Shown piece by piece: positions 44,139 to 52,925 of a stretch of 64,000 nucleotides of DNA. A program made the position numbers and the translations under genes. The DNA lies in NCBI RefSeq assembly GCF_000248075.1, contig NZ_BAFB01000182.1:18950-82949 (forward strand). Reading direction: 5' to 3'. The notes under the pieces were generated by a model. That model worked only from the letters and a program-made list of their open reading frames with translations. It was not told the origin of the DNA and made no database searches. Numbering within the stretch: position 1 is the stretch's first letter; every line of letters begins with the position of its first letter. The stretch is from Gordonia otitidis NBRC 100426. GTDB lineage: Bacteria > Actinomycetota > Actinomycetes > Mycobacteriales > Mycobacteriaceae.

Positions 44139-45659
44139 ATGGGAATTACCCACAGCGATGTCGGAGCGTTGACCCCCGACATCGCCCAGACACATACCGA
44201 TCTCCGACATTCGTTGCGGCGCTTCGATGTTCCTATCATGATCCTGTCCGCCCTCATCAGTCTCGACATGGTCGGCGAGATCTCGTCGTTCGGCGGCGAG
44301 ACGTTCACCTGGCTCGTGGTGTTGGCACTGCTGTGGATGGTCCCTTACGGCCTGGTGACGTCGGAGTTGGGAAGCGCGTTTCCCGACGAGGGCGGGCTGT
44401 TCGAATGGGTCAAGCGGGCGTTCGGTCGTCTACCCGCATCCGTCGCCACGGTGATGTACTGGTCGATCAATCCCCTGTGGATCGGCGGCTCTCTCGCCTT
44501 CATCAGCACCGAGGCATGGAGTTCGTTCATCCATCCCATCGACGCCGGCACCGGCGGCGACTACGTCTTCAAAACCGTGTTCGTGCTGATCGCCGTCGCC
44601 GTCACCCTGCTATCGATGCGCCAGGCCAGGGCAGTACTCAAACTCGGCACCTATCTGAAGTTGATCCTGGCCGCGGTGTTCCTGGTGACCACACTGGTCT
44701 ACGGGATCCAGAACGGATTTCACGGGATCGGCTCTGTCACCTGGTCACCGACCCTCGGCGGATTCCTCGGTCTGGTACCCCTGCTCCTGTTCTCACTCGT
44801 GGGTTTCGAGGTTCCCAGCCAGGCAGGCGGGGAAATGCAGAATCCCCAGCGCGACGTCCCGCGCGGCATCGCGATGAGCGGATTCGTCGGCCTCCTCGTG
44901 TACGCGCTGCCCGTCCTAGCGCTGCTCCTGGTTCTGCCGACCGACAAGATCACCGGTATCGGCGGTTTCATGGCGGCACTCGACACCGTGTTCGGCGTAT
45001 ACGGCTCTGCGGCATCGATCCTGGTGAAGATCGCGGTCATCGCGTTCATCGTCGCTCTCGGAATCACCGGTGCCACATGGGCGATGGCCGCCAATCGAGC
45101 ACTGGCCGTTGCCGCCGGCGACGGTGGCTTCTTCCCGTTCTTCGCGAAGTTCGACGCCCGAACCGGCTCACCTCTGCGGGTCGGAGTGTTCACCGGCGCC
45201 ATCGCGCTGGCCTTCATGGTCGTCGGCGTCGTCTTCTCCAGCGGCGACAGCGCTGCGACCTTCACCGTCGTACTCACCATCACCATCTCCACGTCGCTGA
45301 TCGCCTATCTCTTCGTATTCCCCGCTGCATTGCGGTTGCGCCTCAATCATGCGGATACGCCACGCCCCTACGCCGTCCCCGGCGGCACGGTCGGCATGGC
45401 GATCGCGTCCGGCCTGGCCACGTTCTGGGCAGCGCTAGGCGTCTGGGTGGCGGTCTTTCCCGGCACCCTCGAGAGCCTCTTCGGTCTCGACTACGCGTTT
45501 CTCGACACCTGGAAGGTCTCACGTATCCGGTTCGAGGTGTTCACACTCGGGACACTGGCTGTGCTCACCGTCATCGCTGTCACCGGCTATCTGGTGGCGA
45601 GGGCGTCTCGTTCAAAGGAATCCATCACTTCGGAAGACGTAGAGGCACAGCTCTCCTGA
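44139..45659 (+). CDS. APC-family amino acid/amine permease
   Basis: A 506-residue permease with about 12 membrane helices. The consensus entry motif is in SALISLDMVGEISSFGG and SELGSAFPDEGGLFEWVKRAFG, followed by the conserved FSLVGFEVPSQAGGEMQNPQRDVPRGI. Such carriers take up amino acids, polyamines or biogenic amines by proton or exchange coupling. ATG 44139 follows CAGGAG. It is divergent from LysR and close to the amine dehydrogenase, so import of a cationic amine is a reasonable inference. It ends at a strong hairpin. Confidence 0.9.
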   Translation: MGITHSDVGALTPDIAQTHTDLRHSLRRFDVPIMILSALISLDMVGEISSFGGETFTWLVVLALLWMVPYGLVTSELGSAFPDEGGLFEWVKRAFGRLPASVATVMYWSINPLWIGGSLAFISTEAWSSFIHPIDAGTGGDYVFKTVFVLIAVAVTLLSMRQARAVLKLGTYLKLILAAVFLVTTLVYGIQNGFHGIGSVTWSPTLGGFLGLVPLLLFSLVGFEVPSQAGGEMQNPQRDVPRGIAMSGFVGLLVYALPVLALLLVLPTDKITGIGGFMAALDTVFGVYGSAASILVKIAVIAFIVALGITGATWAMAANRALAVAAGDGGFFPFFAKFDARTGSPLRVGVFTGAIALAFMVVGVVFSSGDSAATFTVVLTITISTSLIAYLFVFPAALRLRLNHADTPRPYAVPGGTVGMAIASGLATFWAALGVWVAVFPGTLESLFGLDYAFLDTWKVSRIRFEVFTLGTLAVLTVIAVTGYLVARASRSKESITSEDVEAQLS

Positions 45660-45665
45660 AGCAAC

Positions 45666-45714
45666 ACAGAGGTTGCCCCGCGGTCCGGGTACGGACCCGC
45701 AGGGCAACCTCTGT
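45666..45714. terminator. Bidirectional hairpin between APC permease and GMC genes
   Basis: ACAGAGGTTGCCC (45666-45678) pairs perfectly with GGGCAACCTCTGT (45702-45714), with a second small GTCC/GGAC stem inside. It lies between two convergent genes. Confidence 0.85.
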
Positions 45715-45722
45715 ATCCGACC

Positions 45723-47264
45723 TCAGCGAGCGGATTCGTCTGCGGAGATGAGCTCGGCGGCACGCTCGGCGACGCTCATGATCGTCCCGACCGGATTGAC
45801 CGCAGTGAGCGTCGGGAACACCGATGCGTCGACGACGCGCAGACCCGAGACGCCACGCACCCGCAACTGGGGATCCAACACCGCCATCGGATCATCGTCT
45901 GCACCCATCCGGCACGTGCCGGACACGTGGTAGACCGTCTGGTGCGTAGCACGAAGGATCGCAGAGAGTTCTTCGTCGGAGGCCACGTCGGGCCCGGGAA
46001 ACACCTCCCGGACAACCCATTCGGACATGGGTGCGGTAGCCGCGATGCGTCGAGCCGCACGGATGCCCGCGACGAGCATCGCCTCGTCGACGCCGTCGGG
46101 ATCTGTGAAGTACCCGTAGTCGATGGATGGTGGGGTCGTCGAATCGGCGTCGGTGATCCACACACGTCCGCGGCTGCGCGGTGAGGCGACGTTCGGAGCG
46201 ATCGAGACGATGCGCTCGGGTAACTGCACTCCGTAGCTCACAGCGTGGTCGGCGACAGCCTCGACCGGGAAGTGCATCAGGACATCCGGACGTGCCGGAC
46301 TCGAGTCGTCGACGCGGAGCGCAGCACCCGCATCCCACCCCGTCGCACAGGTCGACGGGATGTCGCGGTCGGTCTCCCAGACGATGAGACCCTCCGCGTG
46401 ATCCATGAGGTTCTCGCCGACACCCGGCGAAGCGACACGAACCGTCACCCCCGCCTCGGCGAGCACCTCTTGCGGGCCGATCCCCGATCGTTGCAGTAGC
46501 GCCGGGGTGGCGATCGCGCCAGCACAGACGATGACCTCACGCGTCGCGCGATGCTCGCGCTCCGTGCCGTCCGGAGCCACCGTTCGCACTCCCACCGCGC
46601 GCTCGCCGTCGAAGATGATCGAGTCGGCCAACTCGTGGTGCAGCACGGTCAGATTCGCGCGCTCGGCCATCGGGCCGTGCAGGTAGTGCACCGACGTCGA
46701 CGATCGCAGGTTGGTGTCCGGGGTGTACCCGATCTCGAAGAATCCCGCACCCTCCCCCGTCCTGGCGAAGTCGTCGTCGCTGTTCCAGTTCTCTCGTGCC
46801 GGGAGGTCGAGTGCTGTCCGAGCCGCCTCGACGACGTCGGCGACGTAGGGGTTGCGGTCGCCCTCCGCGACTGGGCCCATCGGCGTCGCGAGACGGTCGA
46901 AGCAGCGGCCGAGGGTGTCGGCATCCCAGCCGTCGGCACCCAGCGCGACCCACTCGTCCGTGTCTGCCCGTAGCGGCCGCCAGGTGATCATGGTGTTGGC
47001 TGTGGCACAGCCTCCCAGGATGTGCATGCGCGCCTGACGGATTCCCGAGTTGCCCCGTACCTGCGGGACGCTGCGGTAGTCCTGGTCGTAGTCGCTCTCG
47101 AGCATCTCCGCCCAGCGTCGTATCGATCGCGCACGCGGCTCGTTCTCGTCACTCGGACCCGCCTCGATGACCGTGACACCGACCGTGGGGTCCTCACTCA
47201 GGCGCGAGGCGACGATGCATCCTGCGGTCCCACCGCCGACGACGAGGTAGTCGGGGTCGGTCAC
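45723..47264 (-). CDS. Choline-oxidase-like GMC flavoprotein without the FAD-linking histidine
   Basis: A 513-residue glucose-methanol-choline oxidoreductase with N-terminal VVGGGTAGC. Aligned by eye to Arthrobacter choline oxidase it keeps Glu312 (HAEGLIVW), His351 (LMHFPVE), His466 (VYHVSGTCRMG) and Asn510 (AVNPVG). In place of His99, which binds FAD covalently in choline oxidase, it has alanine (GGCATAN). The retained glutamate would suit a cationic alcohol substrate. The start is GTG, overlapping the NCS1 permease stop by 4 bp (GTGA). It would produce an aldehyde that the divergent aldehyde dehydrogenase could use. Confidence 0.87.
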   Translation of the reverse strand: MTDPDYLVVGGGTAGCIVASRLSEDPTVGVTVIEAGPSDENEPRARSIRRWAEMLESDYDQDYRSVPQVRGNSGIRQARMHILGGCATANTMITWRPLRADTDEWVALGADGWDADTLGRCFDRLATPMGPVAEGDRNPYVADVVEAARTALDLPARENWNSDDDFARTGEGAGFFEIGYTPDTNLRSSTSVHYLHGPMAERANLTVLHHELADSIIFDGERAVGVRTVAPDGTEREHRATREVIVCAGAIATPALLQRSGIGPQEVLAEAGVTVRVASPGVGENLMDHAEGLIVWETDRDIPSTCATGWDAGAALRVDDSSPARPDVLMHFPVEAVADHAVSYGVQLPERIVSIAPNVASPRSRGRVWITDADSTTPPSIDYGYFTDPDGVDEAMLVAGIRAARRIAATAPMSEWVVREVFPGPDVASDEELSAILRATHQTVYHVSGTCRMGADDDPMAVLDPQLRVRGVSGLRVVDASVFPTLTAVNPVGTIMSVAERAAELISADESAR

Positions 47265-48697
47265 GCCACCGACTCGCTGCTCAGTTCCGCCGCTACGGGG
47301 ATAGTGCTATTGCGGGTCGTCATGAGTACGTAGTAGAGCGGGCAGATGACCGCCAGCCCGACGATCCACGAAATATCCACCCCGCCGAGGTCTTTCGCGA
47401 TGGGGCCCGTCCACAACGTGGTGGACAGGAACGGGATCTGCACCAGGATGCCGAGCACATAGCAGGCGACTGCGACCCAGTTGAATCGTCCGTAAACGCC
47501 ACCGTCACGACGGAACAGCGAGTCGATGTCGTACTCGCCGTGGCGGAGCAGGTAGTAGTCGACTAGGTTGACCGCGGTCCACGGGATCAGGACACACAGC
47601 AGGAGCGAGAGGAAGTTTGCGTAGTTGGCCAGGAAGTCGTCGGCGCTGAGGAGCGCGGGCAGCATGGCGATCGCGAACAACACTACTGCGATCACTGCAC
47701 GACTCACCGCCTGCGCGCGCCAACGCGGAAAGATGTTCTGGCCCACGGTGATCGTAGAGAGTGCCCCACAGTAGAGGTTCATGCCGTTGGTGACGCTGAT
47801 CCCGACGGCGAAGACCAAGAACAGCCCGGTGGAGATTCCGTGAGTCAGCGTTCCCATTCCGTCGAGTGTGTCGGCACTCGGCAAGGCCGCTCCGATCAGG
47901 ACACCGAGCAGCATCGGCAGTACCGAGCCCAGGACGCAGCCGGCGTAGGTTGCCCAGAACGCCGTCTTGACACCCGTGTCGCGGGGTAGGTAGCGCGTGT
48001 AATCGGAAACGTAAGGAGCGTAAGCGATCTGCCACAGTGCCGCGGCGGAGAAGGTCGCCATGAATCCCGCCCAGGTGAACCCGCTGCTGTGCCAGGTGTC
48101 GGTGGGCAGTCCATTGACGGCAAGCATCCAGACGAAAGCCAGCAACAGCGCGAGACCTGCGACCACCGACAGCAGGGCGGCCATCGAGTGGATCAGCTTG
48201 TAACCGATCATGGTCACGACGACGCTGATCGCGCCGATGATGAAGATCGCCCAATTGTCGGGCAGTCCCGTCACTTCCGCGAAGGCCTTGCCTCCCAGCA
48301 CCGCGTTCGACGCGAAAAAGCCCAGGTACATGAAGACCACGAGTACGACGACCAGAAGGCTCCCCAGAGAACCGAATTGGGCCCGGGTCTGGAGCATCTG
48401 CGGTACCCCCATCTGTGGCCCCTGCGCGGCATGCAGCGCCATGACGACCCCGCCGACCAGATTGCCCGCGATCACCGCGAGCGCCCCCGCCCAGAAAGGG
48501 AGACCGAAGACGGTGGTGGCCAATGCACCGGTGATGATCGTCAGCAGCATGATGTTGGACCCGAACCACACGGTGAAGATGTCGCGCGCTCGTCCGTGGC
48601 GCTCGTCGTGCGGAATATGGTCGATGGTTCGGCGCTCCACCGACGGGGCGGTGCCGTCCGGTGCGGTGGTGCTCGGCGGTGTGGTGGTGCTGTTCAT
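47261..48697 (-). CDS. NCS1-family permease (cytosine/purine/hydantoin type)
   Basis: A 478-residue permease with about 12 helices. The family hallmarks are RDIFTVWFGSNIMLLTIITG in helix 1, QMLQTRAQFGSLGSLL after helix 2, and AYAPYVSDYTRYLP in the middle. NCS1 proteins import nucleobases, hydantoins, allantoin, thiamine or pyridoxine-type rings with Na+ or H+. ATG 48697 was chosen; a longer frame reaches 48760. It is followed by the GMC gene with overlapping stop and start, and is divergent from the aldehyde dehydrogenase. Transport of a heterocycle fits the catabolic island. Confidence 0.9.
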   Translation of the reverse strand: MNSTTTPPSTTAPDGTAPSVERRTIDHIPHDERHGRARDIFTVWFGSNIMLLTIITGALATTVFGLPFWAGALAVIAGNLVGGVVMALHAAQGPQMGVPQMLQTRAQFGSLGSLLVVVLVVFMYLGFFASNAVLGGKAFAEVTGLPDNWAIFIIGAISVVVTMIGYKLIHSMAALLSVVAGLALLLAFVWMLAVNGLPTDTWHSSGFTWAGFMATFSAAALWQIAYAPYVSDYTRYLPRDTGVKTAFWATYAGCVLGSVLPMLLGVLIGAALPSADTLDGMGTLTHGISTGLFLVFAVGISVTNGMNLYCGALSTITVGQNIFPRWRAQAVSRAVIAVVLFAIAMLPALLSADDFLANYANFLSLLLCVLIPWTAVNLVDYYLLRHGEYDIDSLFRRDGGVYGRFNWVAVACYVLGILVQIPFLSTTLWTGPIAKDLGGVDISWIVGLAVICPLYYVLMTTRNSTIPVAAELSSESVA

Positions 48698-48995
48698 CGT
48701 AAGAAGACCTTCGCTCGAGTAGGAGTCGATCGAGTGGAACGTCAGATGCGTCCCGGCCACGTCGTCGGGGCGGTGCAGCCAGTATCGAGGTGACAGCCAT
48801 CACCGGGAAAACAGAAAGTTCCGGGGTTCTACATATGCAGAACAGATGACCTGCGGCCGGAGCCACACGGGCGTCGTGCCGTCATGAGCGCACAGCCCGT
48901 GATGACCGTCGGTTCGGCTATACCGATGCAGAAGTTCAGTTAATTCGGCGCTTCCTGATCTACCGTATTCGAACTCGACGAGCCACCATGGAACG
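48698..48995. promoter_or_regulatory. Divergent spacer between NCS1 and aldehyde dehydrogenase genes, with a palindrome
   Basis: About 300 bp without a gene. GTTCTACATATGCAGAAC at 48826-48843 is a near-perfect 18-bp palindrome centred on CATATG, well placed to control both directions. The part just before the aldehyde dehydrogenase start is A/T-richer than its surroundings (TTCAGTTAATTCGG) and may carry its promoter. Confidence 0.6.
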
Positions 48996-50318
48996 ATGAC
49001 CGATCACCCCGACCTCACCTCGATCGACTGGTCCGCCCGTGCCGCCGAGATCACCGCGTGCACAGACGCATTCGTCGACGGGCAGTGGACGCCCGCCCAC
49101 TCCGGCGCGACGTTCGACGTCGTGAATCCGGCGACAGACGCCGTGATCGCCGCCGTGGCCGCGAGCGATGCGGACGACATCGACACCGCGGTCGCTGCTG
49201 CGGCCGGAGTTTTTCGGTTCTACGGCGAGGTGGCCGACAAGGTCCCCGGAGAACTGCCGCCCACGGCGGATGGCAGCGTGGCAATGGTCCGCCGCGTGCC
49301 ACTCGGCGTCGTCGGAGCGGTTGTGCCCTGGAACTTTCCACTCGACATCGCGGCGTGGAAGGTCGCGCCCGCGCTCGCCGCAGGCAACACCGTCGTGCTC
49401 AAACCCGCCGAGGAGAGTCCGCTGTCGGCTCTGCGCATGGCCGAGATCGCCGTGGAGGCGGGAATCCCGCCAGGCGTCTTCAACGTCGTGCCGGGCCTGG
49501 GCGCAACGGCCGGTCGAGCACTCGGCCTGCATCCCGACGTGCAGTGCCTGACGTTCACGGGGTCAACCGAAGTCGGCAAGAAGTTCTTGAGCTACAGCGC
49601 CGAATCGAATATGAAGCAGGTGTGGCTCGAATGCGGCGGTAAGAGCCCCAATCTCGTGTTCGCCGACTGCGCCGATATCGACGCCGCTGCTGAGATGGCG
49701 TGCTTCGGCATCTTCGGCAATCAGGGCGAGGTGTGTTCTGCGAACAGTCGCCTGCTGGTGCAGCGCGAGATCCTCGACGAGTTTGTCGCCAAGGTCGTCG
49801 ACAAGGCTGCCGCGTACCGGCCGGGCGATCCGCTCGATCCGGCGTCGACGACCGGCGCGATGGTGACGCGCAAGCACCTCGACCTGGTACTCGGCTTCGT
49901 CGAGAAGGCGCGTGGTGATGGCACAGTCGTGACAGGTGGCAGCCGCATCGGTGACACCGGATGTTTCATGGAACCGACCGTCGTCGTCGACCTACCACCG
50001 GACTCGACGGTGATGACCGAGGAGATCTTCGGGCCGGTACTGGCGGTGACAGCCTTCGACACCGAAGACGAGGCCGTCGCGCTGGCCAACGACACCCCGT
50101 ACGGACTCGCAGCCTCTGCGTGGACGTCCGACCTCAACCGCGCGATGCGCATGTCGGAGCAACTCCACGCGGGCACAGTCTCGATCAACACCGTCGATGC
50201 GCTCTCTCCCGGAACGCCTTTCGGCGGCTTCGGGGCTTCAGGCTTCGGCTCCGACCTGTCGGTCCACGCGATCGAGAAGTTCACCGGTTGGAAAACGACG
50301 TGGATCGCGCGGGGCTGA
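48996..50318 (+). CDS. PuuC-type aldehyde dehydrogenase with an apparent internal deletion
   Basis: A 440-residue NAD(P)-dependent aldehyde dehydrogenase, where relatives have about 495. The catalytic Cys is in GNQGEVCSANS, the Glu in LECGGKSPN, and the cofactor region is VVPWNFPLDIAAWKVAPALAAGN. Compared by eye with E. coli PuuC, about 58 residues are missing between DIDTAVAA (about residue 68) and VFRFYGEVADKV, in frame. This removes the helical segment that normally holds the TGKP motif, so activity is doubtful. By context it would oxidise the aldehyde from the amine dehydrogenase or the GMC enzyme. Confidence 0.85.
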   Translation: MTDHPDLTSIDWSARAAEITACTDAFVDGQWTPAHSGATFDVVNPATDAVIAAVAASDADDIDTAVAAAAGVFRFYGEVADKVPGELPPTADGSVAMVRRVPLGVVGAVVPWNFPLDIAAWKVAPALAAGNTVVLKPAEESPLSALRMAEIAVEAGIPPGVFNVVPGLGATAGRALGLHPDVQCLTFTGSTEVGKKFLSYSAESNMKQVWLECGGKSPNLVFADCADIDAAAEMACFGIFGNQGEVCSANSRLLVQREILDEFVAKVVDKAAAYRPGDPLDPASTTGAMVTRKHLDLVLGFVEKARGDGTVVTGGSRIGDTGCFMEPTVVVDLPPDSTVMTEEIFGPVLAVTAFDTEDEAVALANDTPYGLAASAWTSDLNRAMRMSEQLHAGTVSINTVDALSPGTPFGGFGASGFGSDLSVHAIEKFTGWKTTWIARG

Positions 50319-50438
50319 GAGCTGCCCGAATCACTCGAACTCTTGTTCGTAGAACACCTGGACATCAACACGCCGCGCGAGTAACATAGAACACATATTC
50401 GATCGGTCCGAATTCGTTCTGGACAGCGCCGGGGGGGG

Positions 50439-52112
50439 GTGAGTCAGGTGGGTGAACGCAAGCGTCGGGTGAGCAGTCAGGTCCTCGAAACCAGCTTGGC
50501 CACGGCCCAACCCGGAACCCCCGATGGCGCAGCCAAGGACGCGCTCGACCAACTCGGCGCGGCGATCGATCGACTTGCCGACCTGGACCTGGGCACGGTC
50601 TCCGACGGAGTGCTGGCCGAACTGTCTTCGCGCACAGAGCAACTCGCTCGGCGTACCGCTGCAGCCACCGATCGCACAATCGTCGAAGCCTCCGACCGAG
50701 ACCTGCCATTCAAGCTCGGCTACCGCGACGTCCGCAGCTTCATGTCCCGCCATCTGCACATCGGACACGCACCTGAGCGGTACCGAGTGATCGCTGCGAC
50801 GGGCACATTCCACTCGGTCACCGGCGACACCCTGGAACCCCGATGCCCAACGCTTGCGCGACATCTCACTGATGGCACGGTGGCTCCCGCACACGCTCGT
50901 GCTGTTCTCGACGTGCTGGAGAAGATCCCTCACGGCACGCCGATCGACACGCGCATAGCCGCCGAGATCCAGATGAGTGACTACGCCACCCATTTCACCC
51001 CACTGGAGATCACCAATCTCGGTGCCAGACTGCTGGCGCATCTCGACCCGGACGGCACGATCACCGATGACGCCGACCGTCAGCGGCAACGCCGACTGTC
51101 ACTCGGTCGGCAGAACGCTCAACTGATGTCCCGCCTGACAGCCGACCTCGACCCGGCCACGCGCGCCCGCCTCGACGTCGTGTTGGACGCATGGGCGCAG
51201 CCTGGCATGAACAATCCTGCCGACCCCGACTCACCGCGCGGATCGCTCGCAGACGCCGATCGCGACGCGGTGGCGGCCGCCGTCGAGCGCGATTTCCGCA
51301 GTGTCGGGCAACGCAACCACGACGCACTCTCCGCCCTGCTCAAGCTCGCACTGGAAACCGGAGCCCTCGGCAAGTCCCATCGCGGCCTGCCGATCCAGGT
51401 GATCGTCAAAACCACTTTGCGCGAGCTACAGGAGGGCGCCGGCCTCGCACAGACAGCGGCAGGGGCCCTGCTCCCGATTAAGGATCTGATCGAGATGGCC
51501 GCCGGCGGAGCGCAACAGTACCTGGCGGTGTTCGACGACCACACCAGCGTTCCGCTCTACCTTGGCCGGTCACGCCGACTCGCCAGCCTCGGGCAACGCC
51601 TCGCGTCCTTCGCCGCCGACGGTGGCGAGATGTGTTCGGCGCCAGGGTGTACCCAGCCCGCAACCCGGGTCGAGATGCATCACGCAGCCAGGGATTGGGC
51701 CGAGGGCGGACTCACCAACATCGACGAGCTCGCGCCCGCCTGCGGAATCCACAATCGGATGGTCGGAAGCAGAACGGGCCAGTACCGTACCCGCATCATC
51801 ACCCAAGGCCCAGACGCAGGACGGGTCGCATGGCGCCTGAATTCCCGACCAGATCTTCCGCCCAATCCCGAATACGTCAACCGGGCAACCGATGTCGCGA
51901 GTGAGTTCCGAGATCACCTCGGCCGCGCCCGCACAGAACTCTTCGACACATACACGCCGACTCCCCCTCCACCGGTACCGGAGTGCCCGACCACAAGTAC
52001 CGTCGAGCAACAGTTGCACGCGACGCTGCTGCCGTTCGCCGGCCGCAGCAATGTTCACCTATCATTGAGCCCTGGCACGATCGACTTTGCCAACGCACCT
52101 CCGGCTGCCTGA
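50439..52112 (+). CDS. DUF222/HNH endonuclease domain protein (13E12-repeat family)
   Basis: A 557-residue protein. The N-terminal and middle parts (about 20-370) are the alpha-helical DUF222 region (TIVEASDRDLPFKLGYRD, APAHARAVLD). The C-terminal HNH domain has zinc cysteines CSAPGCTQPA and the catalytic segment VEMHHAARDWAEGGLTNIDELAPACGIHNRM. The family is multicopy in Mycobacteriales and related to REP13E12. GTG 50439 overlaps the end of a nine-G run that also supplies the ribosome site. DNA cleavage is plausible from the motif, but the biological role is unknown. Confidence 0.9.
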   Translation: MSQVGERKRRVSSQVLETSLATAQPGTPDGAAKDALDQLGAAIDRLADLDLGTVSDGVLAELSSRTEQLARRTAAATDRTIVEASDRDLPFKLGYRDVRSFMSRHLHIGHAPERYRVIAATGTFHSVTGDTLEPRCPTLARHLTDGTVAPAHARAVLDVLEKIPHGTPIDTRIAAEIQMSDYATHFTPLEITNLGARLLAHLDPDGTITDDADRQRQRRLSLGRQNAQLMSRLTADLDPATRARLDVVLDAWAQPGMNNPADPDSPRGSLADADRDAVAAAVERDFRSVGQRNHDALSALLKLALETGALGKSHRGLPIQVIVKTTLRELQEGAGLAQTAAGALLPIKDLIEMAAGGAQQYLAVFDDHTSVPLYLGRSRRLASLGQRLASFAADGGEMCSAPGCTQPATRVEMHHAARDWAEGGLTNIDELAPACGIHNRMVGSRTGQYRTRIITQGPDAGRVAWRLNSRPDLPPNPEYVNRATDVASEFRDHLGRARTELFDTYTPTPPPPVPECPTTSTVEQQLHATLLPFAGRSNVHLSLSPGTIDFANAPPAA

Positions 52113-52211
52113 CTATCGCCCACACCACTTCCGCACGCCCTGCACCGTAGTGGCGTCGGTGGTGCTGGAGTTTCACCGACGAGAAACGTAGCGCGACAAC
52201 GTGATCAATTG

Positions 52212-52808
52212 TCACGCAGCACGTGCAAGCACCATCCGCAATGCTATCCGAGCGTACGCCTCGCCCAGCGCTTCCGGGTCTTGATGCTCGCGGCTGGGAA
52301 ACCACCGGCACACGTCGACGCACAACGACGAGATGGCGAGCACCACATCGTCGGGGTCATCGGCCGCGAACTCGCCGGACGCGACACCCCCGACGACGAT
52401 GGTCGTCAGAATCGCAGTCGTCTTGCGTCTGACCGCACTGATGGATCGGTAGTGCTCAGCGCTCAGCGCGCGGAGTTCGTACTGGACCACCTTGGCGAGC
52501 TCGTGGTGTTCGGCCTGCCACCGGGCAAAGGTACTCACCACCACGTCGAGGCGAACCGCATACGGCAGGCTCGGGTCGTCGACGTCACGCAACGCCTCGT
52601 ACACACTCCGATGGCCATCGAACGCGATGGAATACAGCAGCTCCTCCTTGGAGCGAAAGTGCGGATACATCGCAGCGGCACTCATGTTCAACGAGGCCGC
52701 GATCTGACGCGTCGAGGTCCCCGCGTATCCGAGCTGGGCGAACGACACGACCGCTGCGTCGCGGATGCGCTGCGCTGCGGCCGACTCCCGCGTCGCCATA
52801 CCCGTCAT
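52212..52808 (-). CDS. TetR-family regulator of the acyl-CoA dehydrogenase unit
   Basis: A 198-residue regulator. The HTH is AQLGYAGTSTRQIAASLNMSAAAMYPHFRSKEELL. The frame extends to 52916, but that part contains a 17-bp tandem repeat (not a multiple of three) and looks non-coding, so the ATG at 52808 with an upstream GGAG is preferred; ATG 52799 is also possible. It is divergent from the acyl-CoA dehydrogenase gene, with two tandem palindromes between them, which suggests that it represses that gene and itself, probably responding to an acyl-CoA. Confidence 0.87.
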   Translation of the reverse strand: MTGMATRESAAAQRIRDAAVVSFAQLGYAGTSTRQIAASLNMSAAAMYPHFRSKEELLYSIAFDGHRSVYEALRDVDDPSLPYAVRLDVVVSTFARWQAEHHELAKVVQYELRALSAEHYRSISAVRRKTTAILTTIVVGGVASGEFAADDPDDVVLAISSLCVDVCRWFPSREHQDPEALGEAYARIALRMVLARAA

Positions 52809-52819
52809 CCCCGGCTGCT

Positions 52820-52853
52820 CCGTCGTACCCGTTGTTCCGTCGTACCCGTTGTT
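52820..52853. repeat. 17-bp tandem repeat in the TetR leader
   Basis: CCGTCGTACCCGTTGTT is present twice in exact tandem (52820-52836 and 52837-52853), 10-45 bp upstream of the preferred TetR start. Confidence 0.85.
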
Positions 52854-52925
52854 CCCGTCACGTGGTCCACCCTCCTCGTCCTCGGCCTTCCGGATGGTTG
52901 ACCTCGGCCGGTACACCAGGCAGTA

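Noticed and set aside
47505..48866. 453-codon frame overlapping the NCS1 permease
   Set aside because: Same strand, other frame; composition is Arg/His-rich, and only the permease frame shows membrane helices and family motifs.
50439..52112. DUF222/HNH gene as an active mobile element or intein/intron homing nuclease
   Set aside because: No inverted or direct repeats, integrase or split host gene around it. The family is a common multicopy resident in Mycobacteriales.
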